A program made the position numbers and the translations under genes. Shown here piece by piece: positions 47,970 through 61,192 of a stretch of 64,000 nucleotides of DNA. The stretch comes from Eucalyptus grandis. Lineage: Eukaryota; Streptophyta; Magnoliopsida; Myrtales; Myrtaceae. The stretch spans positions 67,094,115-67,158,114 of the forward strand of contig NC_052619.1 of the NCBI RefSeq assembly GCF_016545825.1, given 5' to 3'. Positions within the stretch are counted from its first letter, which is position 1. Each line of letters opens with the position of its first letter. The notes beneath the pieces were generated by a model. The model worked only from the letters and a program-made list of their open reading frames with translations. It was not told the origin of the DNA and made no database searches.

Positions 47970-50900
47970 CTATTCACCATCTCTCCACACTTCCTTGAGG
48001 AGTCGGTATCTGACAACCTTCCTGCCACTCTTTCTTTCGAGCATCCAGTTTGGTAGCGGTGAGGTAGGCAAAACTCGGCCACCATCATGGATAATTGAAT
48101 CTATAGGAGAGTCCAATTCGTCGAGCTCGTCATCGCTAGTATAGGATTTTCTGAGGACTGATGATCCTGTCCTTGACAAGCTTTGATTTCCCATATCTCC
48201 AATGACAGCACCAAGTGAAGATGCTGGAGGTGGTGCATATGCGGTTGGCGATGCAATGTGTGGGATACTTGTTATCAACTGTTCGTCTTCATCAAGGTGA
48301 TCCTGGATAAAGATGAAAAAAGCTTCATCAATGTCCGGTCAGTCAAATGATGAATACGAACAACTTATTGCTTTATTTTAATCGCACAAGAACTCAACAG
48401 AAAATTAGTATGAAGCAACGGCGTTAGTCCAGAAGCAACTTGTTGAATGAACTAACCTCGGAGTCCAGGGTCTCAATAAGTGCCTCCGGCACAGGGTTTG
48501 GAGAGTATTCATCAGGAACAAAATTGTCGAGAACCCTCATGATCAGTGGCACACCAAATGCAGGGCATAACTTACAAAAAGCAAACAGGATGTTGGTGAA
48601 ATTAATAACACAGGAGCAGACATGCAGGCAAGCAGAGAGAGAGAGAGAGAGTGAGCAATACCTCTTTTCTTGCACTCCTATCAGCCAGCAAGTCAAAGGG
48701 CAGCTTCATCAGATCACTCAAGGCATTAAGGAGAGGAAAAGCTTTGAAAGATGTACCGCCTTCCTGTTTCTTGCTGCCGCCATTTTTGTTCCTATCTTCA
48801 AGAGAGTCATCCTCATCAATGTCAAATAAGTCAGCCAGCCATCTGGACCAGTCCCCAATCTAGTGACACGAAGCAATATAAAGTGTACCATATGTCAGAA
48901 GTTTAATACTCTTGTCAGGGTATATGAAGTTAATGAAAAAATTAGAATAGTGCCTTAAAACTTTCAAGACAACCACGTCTCAAGTGAATTCATGCTTAGT
49001 GATCCAAATAGTCCGGTATCTTTTTATCATCTCTATAAGCGAGTTCCATCTCAGCTGCTGACTATTAGTTAGAATCATGTGTCCCCTAGTGAGACATCTC
49101 ACATACTCTCAGATAAAAGCACTAAATGCTCTGTAATCAGGAGATTGAACTCTCTGGAGAAGAATTATTGTCATCGCTCAAGAAGTCTGTGAGGAAGTAC
49201 AATTGATGATTGATAAATAAGGATGAAATGGGTAAAGGAAAGAGAAGACAACTGCTTACCGCATTTTTCAGTTGTATCGCAGGCCTAAAACCAGATTTTC
49301 CAGCTGGAATAGGTAGCACCTTTGAATCACTGATCGGATCAGAAACAGGATCTGTTGGCATCTCATCATCTGATCCACGCAGTATGGCGTTGAACATGGC
49401 AACATCCAGCCTACCTATCACCTGCTCCATTACCTGTAAATAAAAATCAAAGAACTTCTTATAAGTCTATGGTTTCATTTTACTGGTCAATGATATACAC
49501 ATGAGACAAGAATCTGGTAACAGATTTCACAAAAGCATAATACGATAAAAAGAAAAACTTATTAACCACACGAATAAAATATTATCTGGTCCTGGATTTA
49601 CTGGTAAGCGTTTGTGCTTTTGCAAGTTGGTCTATCCACAGCTTTCACAAATGCATACAATGCACCGGACTCAATTACCCAATGCATATCAATAGATAAT
49701 AAGGTGTGGATTCATTACCAATCTGGCCAGTAGGGGCAAGCATCCACATTCGTGACCTCCAGCTCGAATGGGACAAAGCCTTTCACGGGCATCCTTGAAA
49801 GCCTTCTTCCAGAGATCAACAGAAAAGTTTCCATGGATTTTCCTCGAGTTTGAACCTTTGGCAGCAGAAGGCTGCATGTGTGGAGTGACAGTCTGTAGTA
49901 GTAGGAAATCTTTAAGCAAACAACAAAGAAAAATATGGGAACTCAATCAAGGTACTAAAAGCAGCAACTGCATTAAAACTGTCAAATCACCTGCCACCAC
50001 ACAGATTCAACTATTCGGGAAAATATCCAGCTTTCAACCCTTTCCAGTGCAACCGCAAAGGCCAATGGATTCTCCCATACATCAGCATATTCTGACACAT
50101 CATCTTTGTCTATCCCACGAACAGAGGAACCAACCAATGTTTCCTTATTTACTTTATTTCCGACACATTCTTCACCAAGCAGTTTGCCGGCAGCAAGAGT
50201 GATGATTGCTCTCAACGTTATTGCATTGGACAACCAGAAAGTTAACCTGCAACAAAAGACAACTAAATGACAACCGTTAACTGGAAGAGAAGGTGAATTC
50301 TGGAAAAATCAGCAATTCACTGGATGAGAGTTTAATTTTCTTGAGTAAATATGATTCCCTTTTCTTATAAAATCCAGTTGGGACATCATCACATCCTCTT
50401 TTAAGCAATCCAGTATATCATGCAGCTTCTGCAAGATAATGACAGAAGAACTTCTCCTGCTGAACAATTCACTTGACACAAATATCACACAACTTATCCA
50501 CTATTGATACTAGGGAGCAAGCTCCCATGGTTCATTTACTATTCCTTTTAACTGACAATTGTAGATTTTGCAATTGCTTGGCAAGAATACTAGCCAAAAT
50601 CAGCAAAGTAAAATTGTTTCTGCATTACTTTTACTATTTGAGCTTCAAAAGTACCTCGGTACATCATTTCCGCATGCCTTAGAGACCAAAACTAGTCCAG
50701 AAACAACAGCTCTGGCTGCACTCCCCCTCTTAGATGGAGAGTTTAATTTGCAAGCATGGAAGTAGAATCTAGAAAGTCGCCGAGCTGGAGAATGGACCTT
50801 GTTCGAGGAGCTTCCATGCTCAGCAACAACAGAATAAAGACTAGCCTCAATAGCGGCAGCTTCCCTCAGCTCTTCCTCAAGCATAGCAATTCTGTTTTCC

Positions 50901-53229
50901 AACTTGGTTTCGTTGGCAGAAAAGTCTGCCAATTTCTTCTTATCATTTATCGCAGAAAAAGTAGCACTTTTCTCATCATCTCTGCGTGGGTGAATCCGTT
51001 TTGCCTCTTTTGCAACTGCGCTCTTAACAAGCAGTTTAAAGTTATCCGATGGATTACATAATAGGTTCACATCTTTTCCATGTTTTAGTTCATTGCTATC
51101 AACAAAATCAACCATCTCATCTGCAGCATCTCTCGAGAAGGCAACCTGTTTTCTGGTGTCACGCTTTAGAAAACCCGAAGCTACGTCTCGAAAATGTTTC
51201 TTTTTTTTGAGTGTTTGTTCTGCTAGGCCATTTTCTTGCTGTTCATCCTCATCTTTTACTGAAAAAGAACCTAACAGCATCTGTAGGGGTGGAGACGGGC
51301 CATCTTTATTTGAGCTCCAATTGTTTTCATGATCTTGAGAGAGGGTGCTTCTTACAAGCTCTGTGTCAATATCCCTCCCAGCATTTGGAGCATTAGACGA
51401 TGAACCATCAGAAAAGCATCTAATAACATCACCTTCACTTTCTGTTCGAGAGCCCTCTCTAATCCCATCACTTTCATCGGGAATTCTCTCATGGAGCTTA
51501 TAACGTATTGGTTCCAGCAAACGCGTGTTTTCCTTGTGGTACAATTCTCTCATATGTTGGAGACCTGTAGATGAGAATTAATAACTGAAGATAGTGGAGA
51601 GCTTCCTGGTATGAAGTCAGACTTTTCTTAAGAAATGGGAGAACAGAAGCAAACCTTGAGCATGGTTGCCAGTGTCAAGTGAGTCTGTAGATGGTGAAGA
51701 AGAGGAGGCTTTTCCATGTTCAACTGCTTCAGCTGCAAAAAGTTTTTCCTGGCTTGAATTTGCTACTTCTAGTAGCAGTGCATCTTCTCGATTAGCAACT
51801 TGTTTGCCATTATCTGATGTTGCTAGTTCTCTCTATGCACCAAGAACAGTCCAAGAATAGCAGGTGTACTTGTTAACAGAGAGGACTGAAAGCTAAAGAA
51901 CAAAATGAAGCATTATAAGATGCGCAAACTAATTTATTGGTGATATAATATCCTCGGCTAGCAAGAATCTGTTATGATTTACGATAAAAGGCTAAAGTGT
52001 ATGAAACATCTAACGGTTCCTTCCAAAACATGTGTCTGCATATCATCCACCACGTGAGAAAGTCGCAAATCAACAAGGAACGAGCCTCTCAATTTCAAAT
52101 TTCAAGATCTGATAATTCAAGCATGAAAGCTATGATGGTGAGTCACACTTCAAGTTCAGGAGTTTGCTCACGTGGTTGGATTACCAAACCAGGAAGGAGA
52201 TTCGAGATTCCATTGATTATAATGACAGTTAAACAAAATGAAGTTGATATAGGCATGATATCCCAATTCCCAAGCAATGTGTCAGGTCATTGATTATTTA
52301 ATGGAAGGAACATCTACTGGCCATGTCAGCCCCCTTCCTGAACAAGAACTAATGATGAAAAGCATTAAATTTTCCTGACTGGAGTATATAAACTAAATAA
52401 TCCATGGGAATAAATATCAAAAGAAGTCCATGGCCAAGAGATGAACAACCGGCTATTAGCAAGAAAAATCTCCATCATCAGGAAGGAAGGAGAAAAAAAA
52501 AAACACCAGTTGACAGAGTTTTCCTGTAATGATTTCAAGTACCTTATCATCTCGAGACAGTGAGGTGACAACATTTTCAGGAAGAGAGGTGGAAGTGATT
52601 TGCGATGAATGGATGGGGACATCACCATCTAAATCATCATCAGTGAACGACGTGATCTCAACATCCTCATCATTGACCTGAGCCAAAACAGATCCATTTC
52701 CAGGCTTCTCAAGAGATACTTCTTTTGAAAGTCGACTCTTTGGTGAAGAGCTGGAGCTATCCACATCACAGGGCTGAATGCTAATGTAAAGCACAGGTTG
52801 TGCCGCATTTTTCAAGCTTTTCTTACAGCTCACAGGAATGCTAGCATTTGCTGTCTCTTGAATAACCCCATAATCTGCAAGGTTTATCACAGCAGATCCC
52901 AGCAGTTGACCTTTCACCGCCCTGTTCTTCAGGGACTCATATAACGAGAACTCCAAGCAGTTCTTCTGGAAACCATCACTGCTGCTTCTTCTCTTGGACG
53001 CTTCCTTGCACAGAGTGACAGGAAGCTTAAGCGACTCGCCAATCACGATCTTTCCATCCTCGGCACTGCAAGGGAAGGATCCCGAACTATCGTCGTTTTC
53101 CCATTGAACCAAAACAGATTGAGCAGATATCGGAGATTGGGGCCAGGGCTTAATCTGTTCCACATGGATAAGGTAATCAACATGAAGCGCAATGCTTTTT
53201 CGGCTCTTCGATCTCAGCCCGAGAACCAT
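47970..53229 (-). CDS. NT-C2 domain protein (At2g42320-like, 'gar2-related'), complete, nine coding exons
   Basis: Coding exons on the minus strand: 52543-53229, 51655-51832, 50655-51564, 49991-50246, 49719-49892, 49260-49433, 48662-48859, 48457-48570 and 47970-48302. All are in phase, totalling 3024 nt (1007 aa). Start ATG 53229 gives MVLGLRSKSRKSIALHVDYL, the conserved opening of this family. Residues ~1-160 form an N-terminal C2 (NT-C2/EEIG1-EHBP1) domain, expected to bind membranes or scaffold proteins. Then come a Ser-rich acidic linker, a predicted coiled coil (LENRIAMLEEELREAAAIEA, about residue 500), a conserved region (SGLVLVSKACGNDVPRLTFW) running through VESWIFSRIVESVWWQ and CPAFGVPLIMRVLDNFVPDE, with a dilute-like look, and a tail ending KSGRKVVRYRLLKEVWRDGE. 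I infer a trafficking or cytoskeletal role; the old 'nucleolar gar2' name rests on low-complexity similarity. The last exon has been copied to 36.4-37.2 kb. Confidence 0.93.
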
Positions 53230-54147
53230 TTTTGACAGCAAATGCCGATCAAGCCTCAGCCAATATTACCATCCACTGCAGCATCTCTACATCCACGGAA
53301 CATCCGGATATCACCTCATGTCATAGACAGGATAACAACTAGGAAAGTGGCATAAATGATGTTGCTCAAGAGCAATCACCCGAAAGTATACAAACTTATG
53401 CCACAAGCAAGATGATTGAAACCAGAACAACCCCAATGTCACGCGCCGGAAGCAACATAGAAAGACTCGCCACTGCTGAAACAGCTCAAAGTATAGGCTA
53501 AAGGGCTACTCAAAGAATGAGAAATTGACAGCAACAAAAGAAGAAAACACTACAACTCTTGGGTACAACCCAGCCTACTCAATCAGCTGATTGCCAATAT
53601 GTCCATCATCAGAAAAGCTTTCTGCTTCGTTGCGTCTGAAGAGTAGAGAAACCCAACACGAGAAGCTAAAACCAGAGATCAGACGCTTTACCTTCTAGAG
53701 AGAGAGAGAGAGAATCGGACGCGGTGTTTCCAAATATAAAAATCGAGAGGAACGTAGTAACGACGACGCGGTACGCACATCAGCGAGAGCATCCAAAAAG
53801 AAAAACTAACAAATTCTAGTCAAAATCAACAAAAAAATACCCACCTAACACAATGTCCACATGATCTGCATTGCACCCGTGAATCTAAAAGGAACAGAAA
53901 AGACCAATAGGGAAAGGCAAAAAAAAAAAAGGCATCTACCTTTCCGGGAGAAAAAGGAAAAAAGCCGACCTCTACAAACTCAGCAGGAAACACTAAATGA
54001 AAAAAAAAAAAAAAACACAGAAAGAAACCGATCTCAAGCAAAATCCGCAAACGCGAAGCTGAAAGACGACAGTCAAAGACGGTGGGAACTGCAACGTACG
54101 AGTACGGTCGGGGCGAGTTCGGCCGGTTGTTGTGGAGACGCCATTAG

Positions 54148-54182
<35 letters not shown>

Positions 54183-54200
54183 ATTGTCAGAGCTCGAGCT
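53230..54200 (-). promoter_or_regulatory. 5'UTR and leader intron(s) of the NT-C2 gene
   Basis: Upstream of ATG 53229 there is no conserved coding sequence. A GC-richer segment with a long CT/GA run at 54155-54182 looks like the promoter-proximal leader. Exact leader exon borders are not resolved. Confidence 0.45.
54155..54182. repeat. (GA)n microsatellite near the NT-C2 gene start
   Basis: Fourteen GA units; CT on the gene strand, as often seen in plant 5'UTRs. Shorter GA runs are at 53696-53712 and, inside an intron of this gene, 48638-48652. Confidence 0.9.
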
Positions 54201-57125
54201 GAAACGTCGCGGCTTTTAGATACGAGGGGGCGCCCGCGCAGGTCAAAGCGGTAGTGCGAAGCATGTGTTGCGCTTGTTTCGGCGAGAACCGAATCTGGAA
54301 CTCGAAAAAAAAAAAAAAAAAAAAAAAAACACTGACAAAAAGGAGATTGGAAAAAAAAAAAAAAAAGGAGTTTCGATTTTCAGGAGGAGATCCCGAAACA
54401 GAGCAGGAATATATCTGGCATTGGCTTTGCAGAATGCAATGACCCCACCTCTACCCTACTGCTTTACTTTTGCCGGTGAAAACTGAAAAGGTTTCAAAAG
54501 AAAGAGGGGTAAAAAAGGCCAGGAGTTGAGGATAATATCCGTCTGGCCAAAATAGATATTTCGATTAAAATAAGTTGGTCGTACTATAATATGCGGATAC
54601 ACATCTCAATATCAATTTTGACTCAACGTCGTCTACGACATTATCATGAGAAAAATACACTTTGCGGTGACGGTGTTTCGAGTAATTATGATTTGACGAC
54701 AAACCCCGAGGAGGCGGGATGCGTACCTAGTAGGCATGGCGCAGCCCTTGTGCCATTCCGGTCCCGCATCAAAATGCAAAAGAATCTGGGAATACAAGGC
54801 ATTGTGATTACATAAATCCAGTGCATCTTATAACTGTTCGTGCATTTATTTGTTTCAACATTTTCTAAATAGAAGTTACCTACTTCCATTCTCATTACAA
54901 TCGCGCAAATTATAAAACTTAAAAAGATTGTGAAAAGATTTGGCACGATTGCAAATGACTAAAAGTCCTATCGGTAACTTTTAAAGATTGAAGAGATCTT
55001 CACCCGATGATAAATAAAAAAAAATTGTAAAATTTTCTTGAGTATAACAGCCAATATGCATAAACACTCAAAGCCAATATATGACGCCCATGAGAGCATC
55101 TCAACCGGTGAAACGTGGGACATTTACTAAGAACGATTAAGAGTATGGTACGAAATGCAACAACGGATTGAATGGCCCCTCGACCAGCTCATGTCTGATT
55201 AGCCTCAATATCCCTGAAAAAGGCAAATTGGATGGGTTTGGACGATCAATTCCATTAGCATGCTCAACCCTTCCACCTTAGCCCCTATTTCAGCCAATTC
55301 GGACTCGATCAATTTCACATAGTAGGTTCAATAATTTCTTCTTTTGTATTTTTGGAAGCTTGGATGAGGATTTGTAAACGTCGCAACCACTAGCACAGTA
55401 GAACTCGCGTCAGCCAGTCTTTCACTTCCTTCTTTTCTGAGACGGCATAAAAAAGTTTACTTTGATGCAAAGATACCAACTCATTTAAGTATCCGCGATT
55501 ACGACACATTGCCCTTAGAAATAGATGAACCTTGCACCGCAAATGATGTTATATGGTAGTTAGGTGACAAGATTTGATCAGTTTACCTTTCTTTTAAGTC
55601 AACAGTATCTCAGAAAGCCCGACATAAAAGCAAGGTGATTTTGATAAGACAAACAGAAAACCAAGCTTTCTCGGATAACCATTGGGAAATAAACAGGAGA
55701 GTGTAATCTAGGGCGACAATCATCTCGAGAAGTTAAGGTCTCAATATTTCAAACAAACATTGTATCAAGGCAACCTAATCCACTGCATCAAGACCAAGCC
55801 AATCATCATACATAATAAAATATAAAATAAAATGAAAAAACCACTACTGGCATTGCAGACACATTTGAAAGCATGAAAAACATGTCCAACGGCTATGCCT
55901 TCGGTTGAGCAGTTTCAAAGAAGTTTGGACGATAGTCACTGATATATTTGGTGCCCAGGAAAGGTAGTTCCCGCAACCTAGCTTTGCCAAGACAAGGGAC
56001 AGGAGAGAATTCGAGATGCTAATTTCATCAGCAACCATGAGTTCATTGGACACCTATGGACTAGCCGCTCATGTGCAGCCTCCAGTTCAGACCAAAAGAA
56101 AGAAATCAGGTGACTCAGCTAATCATCAGAGCCATCACTCAACAGACAAGGTCAAATGACAGAGACCTTCGTAGCAGCCGACCAGTTGAGTCAGTCGGAG
56201 CTCAGACTTGAAATTCACCAAACGCATGGTGCATGGATGAGGGTTTCCATTCTCAAATTCAAGATACTGGACATGCCGCACAATAATACCATCTCAGGGG
56301 AACAGTTTTCCCGCGACTACTTACAGACAAGCAACATCAACCAGAAGACAACATACAAAGATTTATTGACAAACTTTCTGGAAAATGTGAGCTAGTTAGT
56401 TTTCCCATAATACACGAAATGACAATACATAACTCCTGTCCAGATAATTGAGAGAATAAGTTTCCTTGGCAGTGAATAAACTCACTGTGCAGCTTAGCAA
56501 GAAATAGAAATGCAAAAGACCCAGAAGCCAAATCCACCCATCAACCCAAATTTTGGGTAGTTCTTCTTGTTATTCTAACATTATCCACCAACAAAGGGAT
56601 TTACCTATGGAGAAAGACAAAATAGATACCAATAAGAAACCAGTAGTAACTTCACAATCACAGCAAAAGTATACAACCATGTACCTACAAGTAAGACTGT
56701 AAGAATAAATGTCCACATTGCACATACGAATTGTCCCTTGAGCTTAGCAATATGTCATATTTAAGCCCCTCTGCCTCGCCATTTGCCAAATGCTAGCAAA
56801 AACTATAGAAAAATAATCAATGACTATTCCCTTTTCGAATATTTGAACTTGCAATTATGCTAAAGCAACATTTAGTCCTTCATCACCCCACAATTCTCAT
56901 CTTGCCGGTTTGAATTTACAGTTACTTAGCCCATCCATTATCATCTCACCAGCCACTCAATAATCTAACAGAGTCTAGTTAATGACAGAAAGAAAAATAA
57001 AAAAAGGGAGAGGACATGAGTTTGTAAACATGTGAGCTGTAATTGCTTTCTCCTTTCTACTTAATTATGGGATAGTACAAGAAATAAATCGAGAACAGAT
57101 TGGAGTAGAAACCTGAGTATAAAAA
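54200..57125. other. Intergenic region between the NT-C2 and complex I genes
   Basis: It contains two long A runs (54305-54330 and 54350-54366) and the 3'UTR of the complex I gene toward 57125. No open frame with recognisable similarity. Confidence 0.5.
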
Positions 57126-59447
57126 CTAAGCTGCAGCCTCCAGCAACTCTCTCTCAGCACGTTCCCTAATCCTTCTCTCGAGTTCCGGCCTAAAATGCCG
57201 AATGAGACCCTGGACAGGCCAAGCAGCCGCATCACCTAAAGCACATATTGTATGCCCTTCAATCTGCTTGGTCACCTCCTGCAGCATATCAATCTCTTCC
57301 AACTTTGCATTCCCAACTTTCAACCTTTCCATTATCATCCAGAGCCATCCTGTGCCCTCCCTGCAGGGCGTGCACTGCCCGCAGCTCTCATGCTTATAGA
57401 AATAAGAAAGCCTAGCAATTGCATCGACAACATCGGTTGATTTATCCATCACTATAACAGCTGCTGTTCCTAGACCAGACTGGACAGCCTTAAGAGCATC
57501 ATAGTCCATCAGCACATCATCGCATATGTTCTTTGGGAGAAGCGGTACAGATGAACCCCCTGGTATTACTGCAAGTAAGTTGTCCCATCCACCCCTAACG
57601 CCGCCGCAGTGTCTTTCGATCAGCTCCTTCAATGGTATACTCATTTCCTCCTCGACTGTGCAAGGCTTGTTTACATGACCCGACACGCAAAACAATTTTG
57701 TCCCTGCATTGTTTTTCCTTCCAAAACTGGCAAACCAATCTGGACCACGTCTGAGAATCGTTGGAGAAACAGCCACAGTTTCAACATTGGTAACAGTGGT
57801 AGGACAGCCATATAAGCCGGCATTAGCCGGGAAAGGTGGCTTTAACCTTGGCTTCCCTTGTTTCCCTTCAAGACTTTCCAATAGTGCAGTCTCTTCACCA
57901 CAAATATAAGCTCCAGCACCATAATGGATGTGGACATCAAAATCGTAGCCAGATCCACATGCATTCTTTCCCAACAGTCCAGCTTCATAAGCCTCTTTTC
58001 TGGCCCGTTCAAGATTTATACGTTCGTTTACGTATTCACCCCTTATATAAATATAGGCAGCAGATGCCCTCATTCCCACACCAGCAATTAAGCATCCTTC
58101 AAGAAGCTTGTGAGGGTCATGACGCATAATTTCCCTATCTTTACATGTTCCCGGTTCACTTTCATCAGCGTTGACCACAAGATAGGAAGGACGACCATCT
58201 GATACTTTTGGCATGAAAGACCACTTCAGGCCAGCTGAGAAACCAGCACCACCACGCCCTCGGAGACCAGACTTCTTGACTTCACTCACAATCCAATCAG
58301 TGCCCTTTAAAACCAAATCTTTTGTCCTGTACCAGTCACCGCGTTTCATGGCACCTTTCAGAAAAGGATCATGCATTCCATACAGGTTGGTGAAAATGCG
58401 ATCCTCATCCTTTAGTCCACCAAAATGGGTTTTCTCTGGAGGAGGTGGAGGCGGTGGAGGCGATGGAGGGGCACTAGCAGTTTTGGCACCTTCGGTGCTG
58501 AATGACCTAACACCTATCCCCTGCCCCCGAAGCAAAATCGTCTTTCGAAGAGAAAGCAGGCCCCTCATTGGTGCCTGCTGGAAATACAAAAATATGAATG
58601 AATCAACCTGAAGTAGATCATGCACATGAAGCCATGTAACGGCATTACAAAAAAATCACCCCTAAATAACTGTCCAGCCTTGTATATTTAGAATACAGCA
58701 GCATCATATTCAGGTAATTCTGCTGATATTCACAAATCCCAATTATGCCGTGAGTGCACATGGCAGCATATTTGGTTTATTTACTTTACATAGAGTGAAA
58801 AACAAAAGCCTAGAGGATGGTGCGAAGATGACTTTGCGTTCCAACAAGTCAACTTTTACGGATGAAACCAGATCAGAATTTCTAAAACAAATAAGATATC
58901 AAACCCAAGAGTTCCTGAATACTTAGATTTAGACTATCACCTAAGCAGAACGGCGAATTTAACCCGGCATTACATGAAGCTATTCGGCGTGAGAACGCCA
59001 ATTAGAGTGCATTTCCTAGGTCTCCTCTTCCGACAAATCTCAAGGATTCGAACCCCGAACGATCAACAGAAATGACGCTACTTCAAGACAAAAACCCTGA
59101 AAAAAACCGAAAATGCCCCCACAAAATGAGGAACTCGTCGAATCCCTATCACTCGCCAGAACACTCCGCAAAACCCCAGAACAACGCAAGGACCCTAAAC
59201 TCAAACCCAATCGAATCGAATTCGATCCTCCACAACCCGTCCCCCCCTAAAGCTCGTCAAAAACACATATCGACGGATCCAGCTTCGACAGGCATTCCCC
59301 TCCCAACTCCCCTAATCAGTCCTAACCGCGAGCGAATTGCACAGTCGCGATCGATGACGAGAGCACGAATAAAAAGCGAAGCGCGAGCGAGAACGCGGAA
59401 GTCGCGCGGGCGAAAGAGATGAAGGGGCGGCGCGGTTCGCATACCAT
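57126..59447 (-). CDS. CI51: NADH dehydrogenase (ubiquinone) flavoprotein 1, mitochondrial (51-kDa subunit, complex I)
   Basis: The product oxidises NADH with FMN in the matrix arm of complex I. The body is one exon, 57126-58574 (minus). A 3-nt first coding exon, ATG at 59445-59447 followed by a GTATGC donor, joins acceptor CAGCAG/GCACC to give [10 protein letters not shown], matching the recalled Arabidopsis start MAPVRGILGL; total 483 aa. Without this exon the first ATG would be 58568. Order: transit peptide to about residue 30, proline run, GRGGAGF (FMN/NADH site, ~residues 107-113), [45 protein letters not shown], and the N3 Fe-S ligands in [12 protein letters not shown] plus the later Cys of TICALGD. 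Every motif is intact. The intron (58575-59444) interrupts right after the start codon. Confidence 0.95.
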
Positions 59448-59716
59448 GGCGCGGGACGTCGCGGATGCGCCTCCGACTGGGCGGGCGGATTTCAGGTCGA
59501 GGAGCGAAGCGAGACGATCGAGAGAGAAGAAGGGACTGCAAAGGTGGGGCGGATGAATAGAAAGCTCCTCTGTCGCGTGCGAATGGCGATGCGAGCGAAG
59601 GACGGTGGAGATGGGGCCGTGATGAACGGTGATCGAAGGGGAGCCGGTGATCCGACGGTCGGAATCTCGCGGGGTGCTAAGTGATGAGGAAGGATTCCAC
59701 GTCGAGGGAGCAGTAG

Positions 59717-59769
59717 TGGGCCTGGAATGTGGGCCGTATAGGGACCCGGCCCACGCACAAACGTGGGCC
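59717..59769. promoter_or_regulatory. Four site II (TGGGCC/GGCCCA) elements upstream of the complex I gene
   Basis: TGGGCC at 59717-59722, 59730-59735 and 59764-59769, and GGCCCA at 59748-59753, all within 53 bp and about 270 bp upstream of the ATG. Site II elements bound by TCP factors are established in promoters of nuclear genes for oxidative phosphorylation. Confidence 0.65.
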
Positions 59770-61051
59770 TCTTTCTGAACTTCGTCCTCTGATAATTCAT
59801 AATTCCTCTGTGGACAATTTTAAGAAAATGAAAAGAGGGTTTTGCTGATCTCAGTCCATTCACGAGGAGCGACCAGTCTTGCAGGCCATTTCCGGCCACG
59901 ACATCGAGATCTTCCCCTTCTTTTTCTAAGATGAGACATGCTTCGATGAGGCCAATTGGAACGAGCTGGTTTTAGTTCATATCGAGGCAGGTTTTTTGGG
60001 CGTCAGGGGGTCTTGCAGTTCTGTCTCTACCTGCTTCAAAATTCCACAGCCAGCCATCTGCCAGCTCGTTCCCAAGATTTGTCTAAAAGGTTCCTTTTAT
60101 TAAGTAATGACGCAAGTATTCTCGCGGTAAAATCTGATATTTGTGAAATTATTATATTTTCCTCTATCTCCAATCATGATACTTGATCGATAGGTCGTGT
60201 GAATTGGCTAAATACCAATATGGTTAATTTCGTGTTCATGATCTACCGATTTGTTAATTGTTTCCTACTATCAAAAGTGAAGAAAAACACGAATTTTATG
60301 AAGAAACAATTCTTTATACAAGGGAACTTGGTGGATTCATGTGGAGATCGTACAAATTGTCATTATGTAAAAATCATGATAGTGCGTCTCGACTTTAATA
60401 ATGGGTGGAAAGTAAAATCTTTATATAAAAATTCAGGGTAGGTTTAGTGCATGTTTTAAAAATAAAAAATGAAAAAGTGTAATTTTGCCTACTTAAGGAA
60501 TGTTGCAAGGGTGTTGCAAGCAAATCTCACACTTTATGAATCATAACAACTCGATTGTTGTGGTGATTATGCTTAGATAAGTAATATATACATTTTGGTT
60601 AAAGAGAAAGTGGGCTTGTGTTTGAATTATACCCTTCTCACGAGCTTACTCAGATAGCTATGCTTGCTCCATATTCAACGTTCAATTCTAATACAGGTAA
60701 GACATTTCATACTCCCTAATAAAAAATCCAAATCTTTTTATAGATATGATTTAATTCAAGCCAGTATGGTACTAAAAATGTTGAGATTGATTGGTCAAGC
60801 GCCCGCCCGGGGAAAGGGGGGGGTACGGACTGCATAGAAATACGGTAATTTTTCTCTTGGATTATGGCGGATCGGACAATTATGGCAGGATTTCCATAGT
60901 CATTACGCAGATCACATGTTACCAATAAATTCACACGGATTTATATCAATCCTTAAAAAAATAGAAAAATCATAAATCTGGAGTACCAGTGGGCCCCACT
61001 CTATGGACCAACCCCCGACCCAGTCAAACTCCATTCTTCGTCTCCAGATAA
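59770..61051. other. Intergenic region between divergent complex I and ankyrin genes
   Basis: AT-rich in the middle. It should hold the ankyrin gene promoter near 60900-61050. No other gene supported. Confidence 0.45.
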
Positions 61052-61192
61052 ATGCACGGCGAAAGCATTTCCGGCATCTCTCTCCGTAACAGCAGGAAGC
61101 CTCACACGCCAAGCGCTTCCTCTCTCTGTGTGTTCAGACGCAGCAGAGAGGAACAGGATCGCATTTCGCGGCCGGCTGCGGCGACGGCGGAC

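Noticed and set aside
59041..59062. tRNA-like B box (GGTTCGAATCC on the minus strand) in the complex I gene intron
   Set aside because: The T arm pairs only with wobbles, and no matching acceptor stem, D arm or A box is found upstream.
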